This document shows positions 12,753 through 23,971 of a stretch of 64,000 nucleotides of DNA, piece after piece. How positions within the stretch are numbered: position 1 is the first letter of the stretch; each line of letters opens with the position of its first letter. The stretch is from contig JAJEKV010000002.1 in NCBI GenBank assembly GCA_021234155.1, positions 14,359,428 to 14,423,427 of the forward strand. Reading direction: 5' to 3'. The stretch comes from Isoetes taiwanensis. Its lineage: Eukaryota; Streptophyta; Lycopodiopsida; Isoetales; Isoetaceae. A program made the translations under genes and the position numbers. The notes below the pieces were generated by a model. That model did no database searches. It saw only the letters and a program-made list of their open reading frames with translations, and had not been told where the DNA came from.

Positions 12753-13493
12753 TCACCTTAGATATTGCTCCAGTGTCTGATTAGTGCGCTCTGCCTGCCC
12801 ATTACTTTTTGGATGATGATTGGATGTCAGTGAGTGGTCGATATGCAATAATTCCAAAAGCCGCTTCCAAAAACCTGCGACAAACTGAGGTCTACGATCA
12901 CTGACAATAGTACCTGGCAATCCATAAAGTCTGATTACTTCATGAAGAAGAAGATCAGATGTTCCCTCACTGGTGATGGTGATGTAGGGAATAAAATGAG
13001 CCATCTTAGAGAAACGGTCAACAACAACTATGATGGCATCATAACCCCGAGAGAGTGGCAGCTTCAGAATAAACTCTACCGAAATACTCTTCCAAAGTCC
13101 ATCTGGAACTATCAGTGACTGAAGAAGACCATGAGAAAGATATCTCGGAACCTTCGTTCGACAGCAGATGTCACAGGATTGAATAAAAGCTTCGACAGAG
13201 CGATACAGCCCAGACCACTAATACTCTTGATTAATAAGTTCAACAGTCTTGGTTACTCCAAAGTGTCCAGCCATAGATGAATCATGGCAAGCTTGGAGAA
13301 CTAAAAGTTTTGAAGCACCATCTGGCACATACATAAGCCTATCACAGAACAGGAGTCCATCTCGAACCTCAAATCGATCATAGTCTGATCGCATTTGCTG
13401 AGAAGACGATGCAGAGCCAAAGTGTGAGAATATATCCAAAGTGTGGATCAGAAGGCAGAGATGCCCGAGCAGACTCCAACAAGGCCGTATCAT
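12753..13493 (-). pseudogene. Gypsy integrase (zinc-binding and catalytic regions), broken
   Basis: At 13218-13493 lies the N-terminal zinc-binding part ('ACHDSSMAGHFGVTKT'). At 12753-13004 is the catalytic core: 'PGTIVSDRRPQF' holds the second acidic residue and 'NGQAERTNQTLEQYLR' holds the catalytic glutamate. The intervening stretch is in other frames with stops. The order and spacing fit a Ty3/gypsy integrase downstream of RNase H. Confidence 0.88.
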
Positions 13494-13559
13494 GAGGCCT
13501 CTCGAACAAAGTGAAGGCTATAATATGGAACCAATCAGCCCTAGAATAACATGTGATTG

Positions 13560-13871
13560 CTAATCAACTGCAGGATCACCTGGCTTGAGCTCAAGGTAGG
13601 AGCGTCGGGACAAGGCATCAGGCTTCTCTTGGAGGGGTCTAGGACGGTACTTGACCATGAAATCAATGCGGGATAACACTTGAGTATGCCACTGGGCCTG
13701 CCGACGGTTGAGCACTCGAGCAAACTGAAAATACTCTAGATTTTGATGATCTGTATAGACTGTGACCTTATAAGGAGATCCCTCCAGGAAATGTCTCCAC
13801 TCCTCAAAATAATCAACTATCGCAAATTCAGCAGCCTGAAACTTCCACGAGTGATAAGCGATTGGATGCAA
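13560..13871 (-). pseudogene. Gypsy RNase H region
   Basis: The 103-residue frame contains 'HPIAYHSWKFQAAE', 'EEWRHFLEGSPYKVTVYTDH' and 'QNLEYF', typical of Ty3/gypsy RNase H, followed by the connection segment 'ADALSR'-type motif (here 'KPDALSRR'). The domain degrades the RNA strand of the RNA-DNA hybrid. It lies directly before the first copy of the duplicated reverse transcriptase segment in plus coordinates. Confidence 0.88.
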
Positions 13872-13949
13872 TTCATGGTCATTCCCCTCCTATGATAGGA
13901 TACCACTAAGAGCAAAATCAGAAGCATCTGCTTCGACAACATATGGGCG

Positions 13950-14765
13950 CAAAGGATTCGCATGAGCAAGAACTGGTGCCGTGGTAGAAGCATGCTTCAG
14001 AGTAATGAAAGCAGATTCCGCTTCCACAATCCATTCAAATGGCACGTCCTTAACCGTGGTGTGTCAAAGGAAGGGCAATCTTCGAATAATCCCAAATGAA
14101 ACGCCGATAGAGCTTGGCAAACCCAAGAAAACACTGAACATCTCGAACGTATGAAGGCGTTTGCCACTCCAGAATAGTGTTGACCTTTTCGGGATCCATA
14201 GAGACTCTATGTGGAGTGATATGATAGCCAAGTAACTCTACATTATCCTGTTCGAACTGACACTTCTTAAGTTTGGCATATAACCCATGCTCATGAAGCT
14301 TCTGAAGGACCTGTCGATCATGCTTCTTATGTTCTTCGGGAGTCTTAGAATAAATAAGAATATCATCCAAATAGATGATAACAAAAGTATCTAAGAACTC
14401 CCGGAAGATATCATTGACCATATACTAGAATGCTCCAGCAGTGCGTACTCAAAATGGTCATACCGAGTACGAAAAAGCTATTTTCCACTCATCATCCTCC
14501 CGGATCTGGATAAGATTGTAGGCACCCCGAAGATCAATCTTCGTAAAATAACGTGCACCTTGGAGTCGCTCCACCAACTCTGGGATCAGAGGAAGTGGAT
14601 ACCGATTTGACACTGTGATTTTACTGAGGCCACGATAATCAATGATCGGATGCAGAGAATCATCCTTCTTTTTGACAAAAAAGATACGCGCTCCAGCAGA
14701 GGACTTAGAACTTCAACTCAACGGGAGATAGACCATATATCGGACCATATGGCGACATTGTCTCG
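13950..14765 (-). repeat. Tandem duplication inside gypsy reverse transcriptase, copy 1
   Basis: This segment repeats at 14766-15616. It holds a full set of reverse transcriptase core motifs: '[14 protein letters not shown]' (catalytic YLDD) and '[17 protein letters not shown]'. Compared with copy 2 it lacks about 45 bp near its right end; copy 2 instead lacks a short stretch near 15105. The join at 14765/14766 (TCTCG then CAAAGG) shares only 2 bp with the parental sequences. Confidence 0.9.
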
Positions 14766-15616
14766 CAAAGGATTCGCATGAGCAAGAACTGGTGCCGTGG
14801 TAAAAGCATGCTTCATAGTAACGAAAGCAGATCCCGCTTCCACAATCCATTCAAATGGCACGTCCTTAACTGTGAGGCGTGTCAAAGGAAGGACAATCTT
14901 CGAATAATCCCAAATGAAACACCGATAGAAATTGGCAAACCCAAGAGATCACTGAACATCTCGAACGTATGAAGGTGTTTGCCACTCTAGAATAGTGTTA
15001 ACCTTTTCGGGATCCATAGAGTCTCTATGTGGAGTGATATGATAGCCAAGGAACTCCACATTATCCTGTTCGAACTGATACTTCTCAAGTTTGGCATATA
15101 ATTCTGAAGGACCTGTCGAACATGCTTCTTATGTTCTTCGAGAGTCTTAGAATAAATAAGAATATCATCCAAATACATGATAACAAAAGTATCTAAGAAC
15201 TCCCGGAAGATATCATTGGCCATATGCTAGAATGCTCCAGCAATGTGTACTCAAAATGGCCATACCGAGTACAAAAAAACTATTTTCCACTCATCATCCT
15301 CCCGGATCCGGATAAGATTGTAGGCACCCCGAAGATCAATCTTCGTAAAATAACGTGCACCTTGGAGTCGCTCCAACAACTCTGGAATCAGAGGAAGTGG
15401 ATACCGATTTGACACTGTGATTTTACTGAGGCCACGATAATCAACGATCAGATGCAGAGAATCATCCTTCTTTTTGAAAAAGAAGATAGGCACTCCAGCA
15501 GAGGACTTAGAATGTCGAATGAAACCAATGGCTAGATTCTCTTCAATATGATCCCACAAAACCTTCAACTCAGCAGGAGATAGACCATATATCAGACCAT
15601 ATGGCGGCATTGTCTC
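14766..15616 (-). repeat. Tandem duplication inside gypsy reverse transcriptase, copy 2
   Basis: This is the second copy of the block at 13950-14765, with a second '[14 protein letters not shown]' catalytic box at about 15140-15190. Together with 15617-15721 it gives the N-terminal half of reverse transcriptase, including '[20 protein letters not shown]'. Scattered substitutions separate the two copies, so the duplication is not recent. Confidence 0.9.
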
Positions 15617-15721
15617 GTGCTGCAAATCAATAGAACAATCATATGAACGATGCTTTGGAAGCTTGTTGGCCAAGAATTTGTCAAAAACATTAGAGAAGTC
15701 ACCACATTTATCTGGGAGCAT
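15251..15721 (-). pseudogene. Gypsy reverse transcriptase, N-terminal half
   Basis: A 156-residue frame shows the run of Ty3/gypsy reverse transcriptase motifs: 'GLSPAELKVLWDHIEENL', '[17 protein letters not shown]', '[18 protein letters not shown]' and '[15 protein letters not shown]' (first catalytic aspartate). The palm motif YLDD continues in another frame at 14987-15223. Stops between them break the enzyme. Confidence 0.92.
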
Positions 15722-15879
15722 TGGGGCAGACTTTACCAGTGCAGAGCTAGCCGATGGATGAACCTGGATTGCAAATACTGAACTTTGGATCTTTCCTTCT
15801 AGATTTAATAAACTCGTGAGGTGGAATCTTCGCGATACGAAATTGAAGGCGTGAGGAAGCCTCTATAGAAGTAGGAGTA

Positions 15880-16010
15880 GGGATAGGAGCAAGAGCAGGA
15901 GCTGGAGCTGGAGCTGGAGCAGGAGCAGGAATTGGAACTGGAGCAGGAGCAGGAGTAGGAGCAGGAGCAGGAACTCGAGCATGAACTGGAGCTGGGACAT
16001 CATCGAGAAT
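15880..16010 (-). repeat. GGAGCA-type microsatellite encoding a Pro/Ala-rich linker
   Basis: The plus strand is a run of GGAGCA, GGAGCT and close variants. On the minus strand this reads as alternating Pro and Ala with some Val, Ile and Thr, placed between protease and reverse transcriptase of the gypsy polyprotein. It probably grew by slippage. Confidence 0.75.
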
Positions 16011-16362
16011 ATGGCCAGAATCTGGAGCATGAACTGGAACAAGACAAGAGTCGAATCAGAACATGGAGCAGAAACAGGAACAGCAAGGACGAAATCGGGA
16101 GCCCACGATACTTTAGGACTGAAGTCGATGTTGGTGCAGAGGCCTGAACTGCAGATGAACTAGAACTAGAGCTAGAACCAGCAAATCAAAATGATCTAGT
16201 GCGCCAATCAATCTGTGGGTTATGTAGCTCGAGTCAGGGCAGACCCAAGACTACTGGCGCATGTGGGCTAGCGATGAAATTGAAGGAAATGCTATAAGAA
16301 GCTCCCTCGAACAAAACCTGAAGAGGCACAATAGATTCTATGATTGCACCCCAGGAGATCTC

Positions 16363-16563
16363 CTATCCATCAATCACACAGATAGAATTGGGATGCTCAA
16401 TCTTGCTTTTAGGGATGGTGTGCTTACTGTCGAACGCACTATTTATAAAGCAAGCATTTGCACAACAATCGAGTTGCGCCAATGCTTCCAACCTTCCAAA
16501 CTCTGATTCCAATGATATAGAGATGAAAAATGTCCTGCTGACCTTATCCGGTGGAATAAACAT
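16363..16563 (-). pseudogene. Gypsy protease with mutated active site
   Basis: The frame 'ISISLESEFGRLEALAQLD' followed by 'CCANACFINSAF' has the layout of a retropepsin-like aspartic protease. The catalytic Asp-Ser/Thr-Gly triplet reads Asp-Cys-Cys, so the fold would lose the conserved Ser/Thr and Gly. The segment lies between gag and the Pro/Ala linker, as expected. Confidence 0.72.
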
Positions 16564-16623
16564 ATCAAGAAATGTGGAAGGAGTCTAAGAAAAGGCGCAT
16601 AGTCGACGAGAGACTCCTACTAC

Positions 16624-17499
16624 TCAAATCGGCCAATGAAGTTTTTCGACTGATTTGGGCACTTCACAGGGCATCCACGAGCAGTTTGAGCACTTCATAG
16701 GGCATCCACGAGCAATATGATCAGCTCTTCCACAGTAGAGGTAAAGATTAGCCTCTCTCTGATGCTGCTTCTCGGCGGCAGATAAAGGTCCTCGAACTAC
16801 CCGATCAATCTGCATAGGCTCAGGTCTGAATCTGCTGGATTCTATAAATGAGACCAGGTCAGGCGTAGCTACAGGCGCTTGTATGATTGGAAACACTTGA
16901 CTACGACTCTCTCGCCTACGTTCGAAGAGCCGATTATCACAGCGAACTGTAAATCTGATGACTTCTTTTAAAGCCTGAGGGCCCTCCATAGAGAATAGCA
17001 TATCTTTGACATTCTCACATAATCCTCTTCGGAAACAATCTCGAAGTGCAACATCATCCCAAGCTGTATCTACAGCAATTTGACGAAATTCCGATGCGTA
17101 TACTGAAGCTGGATGAGAGCCTTGCCTTAGATTGTAAAGTTTTGTGACTGATGTGCGTTGACGATTGGTGTCTCCAAAGCATGCCTCGAGCTCTGCAGTG
17201 AAAACCGCAAAATATTGCAACTCTGGAGCTCCTTTCTCCAATAAGGGAGCAAACCAACTTAGAGCTGATCCTGTGTGGAGAGAACTAATCAGCCCAACTT
17301 GTTCCTGGGCCGTGGGATATCTATGAGGATGGAGCTGGATCACAAGCCTGATCTGATTCAAAAAACCACGAAGCTTGGACCGAGTGCCGTCAAACTTCTC
17401 TAGTAGGCTAATCTTAGGCCCTGATAGCCTCAATCCAGAGCTAGAAGCAGATTCATGTGAAGCAACACGCTCCTTAAGCTCTTTATTGTCCAACTGCAA
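16624..17499 (-). pseudogene. Gypsy gag (retrotransposon gag domain and altered zinc knuckle)
   Basis: A 291-residue open frame, the longest of the element. Residues about 25-190 fit the plant retrotransposon gag domain: 'KFDGTRSKLRGFLNQIRLVI', 'ALSWFAPLLEKGAPEL', 'LYNLRQGSHPASVYASEFRQ'. Near the end 'YCGRADHIARGCP' is a CCHC knuckle in which the first cysteine appears replaced, since the preceding residues are 'NLYL'. Upstream the frame continues as Gln-rich coiled-coil-like sequence after one in-frame stop at about 17502, so the true start lay further upstream. Gag packages the element RNA in virus-like particles. Confidence 0.88.
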
Positions 17500-17640
17500 C
17501 TACTGGCATACTTGAACAAGCTGCTGGACCTGCTGTAATAAAGTCAAAACCTCCTCCGTCGATATAAAATCATCAAATATGAGCAAAAAAATGCTTAAGG
17601 TCAGAGCGGGCAAGAACCGGTAAGGGATCTCGATTCAAAC

Positions 17641-18125
17641 TGTCATGAACCTACGCAAAAACAAGGAAAATATGTGGAAAATACGCAAGAAATATGTCAA
17701 GATCAGCAAAGAATCTAATATTTGAACAGGAATCAAGAGTACAATGGTTCGACGGCAAGCAAGAACACGAGACAGATGCTTAGAAGGGTCAAGACTGGCG
17801 TTGAACCGGAATGGTTCAACAAGAAGGAGGTGCCTCCTTATATATATATATATATATATCTAGGCCAACGGTCAGGATTGTGCCACTCCAATGGATGAGA
17901 TCACGCCAAGTGTCACGCATGCATGTAGGTTTTAGAATATTTTAGAACCTCCTAGAAACATCCCCGCATATGAGAAAGACATGAGATAATATCTTTAACA
18001 AGTATTGGTAGCACACTTGGCAAAGGTATGTGATTTGCAACTAAAAGGTTGTAAGTTTAAATCCTATCTTGTGCAACTACCCTTTTGCATTCGTGCGACG
18101 ACCATCTTTTCGTATGATCATCACA
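17641..18125 (-). repeat. Gypsy 5' LTR
   Basis: The right LTR, 485 bp, matches 11486-11980. It contains a (TA)n run at about 17839-17861, next to the sequence GTGCCTCCTTATATA that occurs in both LTRs and could be the promoter TATA region. The ACTGT target duplication follows at 18126-18130. A standard tRNA primer site is not evident directly inside it. Confidence 0.93.
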
Positions 18126-18229
18126 ACTGTAGCATTTAAACCATTGATTATCGTGTAACCATATGGTTCAACTTGAACAGGGCATTACTGAACTTTAATT
18201 TAGAAAATGTTTATCTGACTATTGCAACA
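18126..18229 (-). repeat. Copia 3' LTR, second part
   Basis: This continues the copia LTR after the gypsy insertion and matches 30395-30501, ending in GCAACA. On the minus strand the LTR therefore starts TGTTGC. The adjoining GGGGGA with a T-run at 18230-18248 is the copia polypurine tract. Confidence 0.85.
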
Positions 18230-18935
18230 TCCCCCAAAAAAAAAAAAATCAAATAATATTTCCTGTGCATATCTATAATAAGGAATAATCTTAGGGTTGT
18301 TTACAGTGCATGTACAATTGCTGCAACTTGTGGCAATAGTTTGTAACAGATTACTCACAATTTTTTCAACTTGTGTGTTAGCTATCTGTCTATAAATATA
18401 ATTTCTCAAATGTTGGCGGAATAGCATCTACCTGTGCTATTAAGTTTAACTTGTATCAAGTGTTAACTGTCAACCTGCATTTCTTGTGATTCCAAGTATG
18501 CTCTTGAACTTAACAAACTTAACCTATCAGCCTGTAAATGATGTACTTCCATAAGTGTTAGTTGAGTAACATCTATCTATGCCATTATCAAGTGTAAACT
18601 GTCAACCTGCATTTCCTGTGATTCCAAGCATGCTCTTGAACTTAACAAACTTAACTTGTGTCAAGACTTTGGTAAGGATATATGCAGCTTCATCTTGAGT
18701 GCTAATATATTCAATAGTTATATTATATTTCTTGGCAACCATCTCCCTAATAGAATGCATATGCGATTCAATGTGTTTTCTCTAATGTAACACGGGGTTT
18801 TTTGTAATGGCTATGTAACTTTGACTGTCACATAATAGAATAGTTGCACTTCCTTGCATTATGCCTAACTCATTGAGTAGTATCCTAGACCAAACAATTT
18901 CTTTAGCTGTAAGTGTTGTGGCTGCATATTCAGCC

Positions 18936-19394
18936 TCAACTGAGGACATGGCTGTACTTGTCTTCCCTTTTTATTTCCACATTATGGCAGCTCCTCCAAG
19001 TAATAAAGAGAACCCTGAGGTGGATTTCCTTGTAGTCCAAATTAGAGGTCCAGTCTGCATCGCAGTACCCTATGAGTGTTAAACTGTCATTTGAATAACA
19101 GAGACCTTGCTCCTGAGTTCCGTTTTGAAGTCTTAAGATTCTTTTTGCTACTATCCAGTGTTGTTTGCCTGAGTTGCTTGTGTACCTATTCGACAGGCTA
19201 ACTAACAATGCAATGTCAGGCCATGTGCAATTACTAACATACAACATACAGCCTATTAAGTTCCTATATGGTGTTTCTTCCATCTCCTTCTGTTCTGCAG
19301 CAGTTTTAGAACACATGTTCTTTGATATTTGATGTCCAGGTACTAAAGGAGTGTCAGCTATTTTGCAAGTGTCCATTCCAAAGCTCTGAAGCAT
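18936..19394 (-). pseudogene. Copia RNase H region
   Basis: The 152-residue frame has the copia signature 'YRNLIGCMLYVSNCTWPDIA', then 'LSNRYTSNSGKQHWIVAKRI' and 'LIGYCDADWTSNLDYKE'. These belong to the C-terminal RNase H part of a Ty1/copia polyprotein. The expected C-terminal segment lies further left (18400-18930) only in decayed form. Confidence 0.9.
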
Positions 19395-20179
19395 GCCTTG
19401 AATATTGATCTTTTGTGTGAGTTGTTTTCTCTATCTCTATGCACTTCAATCCCCAAGAACCTTGCAAGTTCACCCAAAACAACATTTTGTATTTCTCTTT
19501 GAGTATTGCTTTGCACTTATTCGAGCATTCCATAGCATTGGCATTCATGAAGCAATCATCCACATATAGTGCAATGATACAATAGTCTCCATCTTGTCTT
19601 AAGATATAGATGTTTCCCCTCAGATATTCATCAATGCATATATACCATTGTCTGGGAGCTTGTTTAAGGCCATAAATAGCCCGTTTTAGCGTCCACACTA
19701 AATTACTTCCAACTTCAAAATTTTGTACTGTTCCATGAAGATTTCCTCTTCCAATGTAGCATTTAAAAAAGCGGTGCTTGCATCGATATGATGTATTCCA
19801 AGCTCTTTGGTAGCATTTTTATACTTGCCAATTTGACTATTGAAGAAAATGTTTCATCATAGTCAAATCCTTACTTTTGTGAAAACCCTTTTGCAACCAA
19901 CCTAGCTTTATATTTATGTCTTTTCCCACCAGATTCTAGCTTCAGTTTATATTTGACAATATCTTCCCCAATAGGTCTCTCAACTAACTTATAGGTTTGT
20001 GTCCTTTGAAAAGCACTCATTTCTTCTTCCATGACCTTTTGCCAATTCAATGAATTCTTTGTATGTATTGACTCTCCATAGTTAGAGGATACATTAGGTT
20101 CTAGAATTTCCATAATCTGACTTTTGCTTTCATGACTACATCCATATTTGCTTAATTCAAGTTGCAAATCATTCTTCAA
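19354..20179 (-). pseudogene. Copia reverse transcriptase, broken into frames
   Basis: 19871-20179 carries the start of the domain ('NWQKVMEEEMSAFQRTQTY' and 'KYKARLVAKGFSQK'). 19354-19698 carries 'LKRAIYGLKQAPRQWYICID' and the catalytic 'IIALYVDDCF'. Between them (19699-19870) the sequence still follows the family but is frameshifted. The YVDD box is the copia-type active site. Confidence 0.9.
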
Positions 20180-20781
20180 TCTTTCTACCTCTTTTTCCTT
20201 TTTCTTTTGTCCAACGCATTGTCTACGTTTTCAACTTAAATTTGTATTCTTCTAGGTTCAGGCTGCTCATTGTTTTGTATGCATTATGTACTGTCATTAT
20301 TCAAGCATGCATCATCAGAGAGGGTTGTCCTTGTATATTCATCATCTAGGTCTGCAAATTTCACCTTGCTTTCATTTGCACTTGGCTTCTCAATTTCATT
20401 TTGTTTTAGCTTCTCCCTATATAGTGTGTACATTTGTCAAAGATTAGATCTCGACTTAGAATAATCTTTTTCTCTATAGGCTCATGTAATTGATAGCCTT
20501 TTGCTTGCTCATCATAATCAATAAGGTAACGTAGATATGCTCTGTCATCTAGCTTCTTCCTAGCTTCTTCTGGCACATGAGCGTATGCTACACATCCATA
20601 AACTTTAAAGAATTCAAGAGAAGGATCAGTTCTATACTATAATTTATCGGGTGCTTCTCTATTTGTACTTCTAGTTGGTATCTTGTTTTGAATTTTCGCT
20701 GCAGACATGAGGGATTCCTCCCATAAATTTTTTGACAGACCAGCATGCTTAAGCATTGATCTTACTGCATTTAGCAGGGAT

Positions 20782-21170
20782 CTATTCTTCCTTTTTGCCA
20801 CTCCATTTTGCTGAGGTGTATGGGAGCATGTTAGTTGTCTTTTTTATCCCAAGATTCAAGCAATATCTGTTAAACCTGTGAGAAACAAATTTACCTCCTC
20901 TGCCAGTCCTCAAGCATTTAATTTTCATATCAGTTTGTCTCTCCGCTTTAGCTTGGAATAATTTGAAGGCATCAAAGGCTTGGCAAGGTGTAGCATTTTG
21001 TCTTCCTAGAAAGGTCATCTGTGAATGTGATAAAATACTTTTCCCATGCATGATCCTTACATTTAAAGGTCCACATAAGTCACTAAGCACTATTTCTAAA
21101 ATTTCTTTTGCCCTTTTTGCATGCTTTGGAAATGGCAGTCTGGCTTTTTTTCCCAATAGACAGCCTTCAC
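20782..21170 (-). pseudogene. Copia integrase core, cut by a 6.85 kb insertion
   Basis: On the minus strand the sequence reads CEGCLLGKKA, then 'RLPFPKHAKRAKEILEIVLS' and 'DLCGP', the usual junction of the integrase zinc-binding part and core. 'KIKCLRTGRGGKF' contains the region of the second acidic residue. The zinc-binding half and protease lie on the other side of the insertion, at 28030-28520. Confidence 0.88.
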
Positions 21171-21640
21171 ATTAACATTATTAACACAAACCATTGCATT
21201 TGATACATTTAAATTAAAATCCCCCTTAAACCCCCTTTGGTTTGGGTGCATATTCACACGGGGGGTTACATAGAGCAGCGAGAGCCCCAAAAAATTTACA
21301 ATACATGTACAAAATTAACACCATTAAGTACATTCTCCCAAACCTTATAGTATTTTGCAAACCTTAATATACAGTATACAAAAACTTGTACATGCATACC
21401 CCACAAACGAGGATCGCTATGTACGGTCCAGATCTTGGAATAAAGGGCAAATATGCCCATCCGACAGCTCTCGTTGCCCGGAGTAACCCCCCGTGTGAAT
21501 ATGCACCCAAACCAAAGGGGGTTTAAGGGGGATTTCAATTTAAATGTATCAAATGCAATGGTTTGTGTTAATAATGTTAATGGTAGTTGTGTTAACTAAA
21601 AAAAATTTTGGCCCCTTCGGGGCCTTAAGGATGGTGTAGG
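21171..21640. repeat. Fold-back element copy 1 (long terminal inverted repeats)
   Basis: Inverted arms run inward from both ends: about 21171-21290 and 21470-21590, sharing ACACAAACCATTGCATTTGA, AAATTAAAATCCCCCTTAAA and the GGTTTGGGTGCATATTCACA block in opposite orientation. The middle (about 21300-21470) is unique. Copies sit at 23972-24420 and 34278-35141. The left arm ends abruptly at the copia integrase, while the right arm extends to the GGCCCCTTCGGGGCC palindrome at about 21611. Confidence 0.85.
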
Positions 21641-22385
21641 GGTGCATGTAATATTGTGCATGGAGTTTCCTTAGTGCATGTAATATTGTGCATATAATAT
21701 CTGTGCATGGAGATTCCTTAGTGCATATGAATCATAATAGAAAATGGTAGTAGAGCTAAAAACAAGCCATTACATTCGAAGTCCTAATATTAAGTGTGAC
21801 ATAATACCATGATAGATAATAGACAAATGGTAACACATTTAAAAAACAGAAAATATTAGTTCAAGACCAAATCTGAAAAGAACAAGTGCAGCAACAAAAC
21901 TAAGAATTTAGAAACATGCTAATAATGACAAGGCGACCATCATGGAAATTTCTGTTTCTGTAAATATTTTGCCTATAAAATGAACCACCCGGGAAGTCAA
22001 ATCACAATAACTGATACCTACCTTCTTCAAGCTACATATTCCATATACTGGATACAATAAGTTACCCAAGATAATATGTACTAAGGATACCGCTTGGAAA
22101 AGGAAGCATCTTCATGGCTTTGATGGCTTTGCACATAAGCTTGTACTTCCCACAAGAAATGCGTCAGTCTCTTCCTGACATAAATATAGTTATTCACTTA
22201 CTGAGAGCAGCAGTTGTAGAAGCCACCGTTCTAACATTCTGTACAAATTTACCATTTAGACATAATCAGTCATACTCGTTTGCTCTCCTAGCCATTTCGG
22301 AACTTGTATTGTAACCCATGAATTAGAACCAGCAACCTCCTTGCATGAACTGGAAGCTCTGGTCGCCAGAAATGAGAGCCTCACC

Positions 22386-22600
22386 AGAGCCTTAACCCCC
22401 ATTGTTCGGCCCGTTGATCAAGCAACTTAAGAACCTATTGGCCATCAATACAATCAGACTATATCATATACGATGGATCAAGGATTAACAATGCCTGCAG
22501 ATCCCTGACAGCACCAACGTAATCTTGAAGAGCATTGTTAAAGTAAATCTGTAGCTTCAGACAACAACACAAGTATCTTTTGAGTCCTCTTAAAGCAGTT
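22386..22600 (-). pseudogene. Fragment resembling the C-terminal TPR part of ETO1/EOL proteins
   Basis: The minus-strand frame reads 'ALQDYVGAVRDLQALLILD' then 'PSYM', followed after one stop by 'VLKLLDQRAEQWG'. This resembles the end of ETHYLENE OVERPRODUCER1-like proteins, where a TPR helix pair is followed by a 'LDPSYRM...G...L..LL..HVEQW' segment. Two in-frame stops make it a dead fragment. The match is from memory and short, so the family is only likely. Confidence 0.4.
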
Positions 22601-22608
22601 CTAGTTGC

Positions 22609-22830
22609 CTAAGGAGCCTTTATGCTTATAGTTTTTGCAGACAAGGAAGAATAACTACATGAATAAATTCTGATGCAATTTGTGTAGGTGACGGCCAGCT
22701 TGTGTTTGAACCCATCTTCTAAAGCACTTCTTCCATGCTTAAGAATAAAGTAATCTAGATCATTTGAAGAACATGAGGTAGAACAGGTTGTAGAACTGGC
22801 TGCTGCTCTACTGCTAAAGGTTGTTCTCAT
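22609..22830 (-). pseudogene. Unrecognised Ser-rich coding fragment
   Basis: A 73-residue minus-strand frame starts Arg/Thr/Ser/Ala-rich and continues 'DLDYFILKHGRSALEDGFKH'. It lies directly upstream (minus sense) of the ETO1-like piece and may be from the same captured gene or another. No family recognised; probably a captured exon. Confidence 0.25.
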
Positions 22831-23971
22831 TGATTTAGCATGCGAATATGATCTGCTTATGCTACAAAACTACATAAGAACAAAAACGAAAAAGCCTTAC
22901 CTTGGGCCACGTAGCAATGCAAATAATAGAATGTGAGCTTCAAACTCTAGAAGCAAAGGCATCAGTAAAAGAACATCATCGTTGTTTCCAATCTGTAAAT
23001 GGGTTGTACAGGGGACATGGCAAAATCAAAGAGTGCCTTTACTCACCCCAGATTGATAAAGTCTCCACCGTTTTACCTTCTATAGCAAAAACCTCCATCA
23101 ATAATAATATTGGCAAGAAGATGCTTGACAAAAAGATTGATATGTCTCAAAAACAAGCTGTTTTCCATTTCCACATATATAAACCTGCAACTATTTTATC
23201 CCTTTCACATTTAATATGCACAGCTCAATTCCACCGGATCAGTTCTTCCCTCAAACCATAGGCCTTAAGTTGCTCGGGGTCCCTTTTTTTGTGCAAACGG
23301 CCAGTCTTGGCGTTATGGAAAAAGACCAACTAACTCTGCTAATCGCCATTTCCAGCTACAATCTCTTGGGATTTCTACAAATCGCCCAAGCAATAACCTG
23401 TAAAGCAGGGATCCGCTTCTGAGATCCATTATCCTGATTGATAGACTCGGCCTTCATCTCATGGCGTTGATGGGAAGCCAGATTGCAGAATGCTCAATTA
23501 AGCCTAAAATAAACCTGATCTAACTTTGTTCGAGACCTGCCTCTCCCTTCCCCTCCCCGAGACCTGCCCTAAAGTATCCCTTCTTCGATTATCCCTAAAA
23601 TATCCTTCTTCGAGCCTTGCAGGCATTCATAATCTGCCATGGCGAGAATTAACAAAAACATAGGCTAGTAGATAGATAAAATAATAGGATTTTAGCCTAG
23701 GATTCTGCAGTAGATTCCTCCTTCGACCTAGCAACCCTAAAAAAAACCAGATCAGACCCTAATCTACACAACCCTAAAAAAACCCTAAAACTAATGGGAG
23801 GATATTCACCACAGAATTTGCCCCCTTTTCTAAAATCAACGGCTAACAAAAGGGTGCACCCTAGAAATACTATTTAGTACACCTGGATGAATATGGCCAC
23901 CAAATCATATGAAAACCTTAGAGAAAACAGTACAAAAACGCAAAAAAAACCCTGTTATAATGCTAGATATT

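Larger units (their letters stand above)
11486..18125 (-). mobile_element. Ty3/gypsy chromovirus inserted in the copia LTR
   Basis: The element is 6640 bp, flanked by a perfect ACTGT target duplication. Its LTRs (11486-11980 and 17641-18125) begin TGTCATGAAC and end CACA on the plus strand. The coding order on the minus strand is gag, protease, Pro/Ala-rich linker, reverse transcriptase, RNase H, integrase, chromodomain, which is the chromovirus layout. It carries many stops and frameshifts and a tandem duplication inside reverse transcriptase, so it is inactive. It must be younger than the copia element that hosts it. Confidence 0.95.
21641..23971 (-). mobile_element. Gene-fragment-bearing unit A (right terminus at 23971)
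   Basis: Between fold-back copies 1 and 2 lies 2.3 kb with decayed plant coding pieces on the minus strand and no transposase. The right end, TGTTATAATGCTAGATAT at about 23954-23971, is a terminus shared with three other places in the window. At 23735-23795 lie several ACCCTAA-type telo-box motifs, which in plants often sit in 5' regions of housekeeping genes, so a promoter may have been captured too. Confidence 0.5.

Noticed and set aside
23735-23795. Interstitial telomere repeat
   Set aside because: Only scattered CCCTAA/CCCTAAA words occur, not a tandem array; telo-box promoter motifs or chance explain them.
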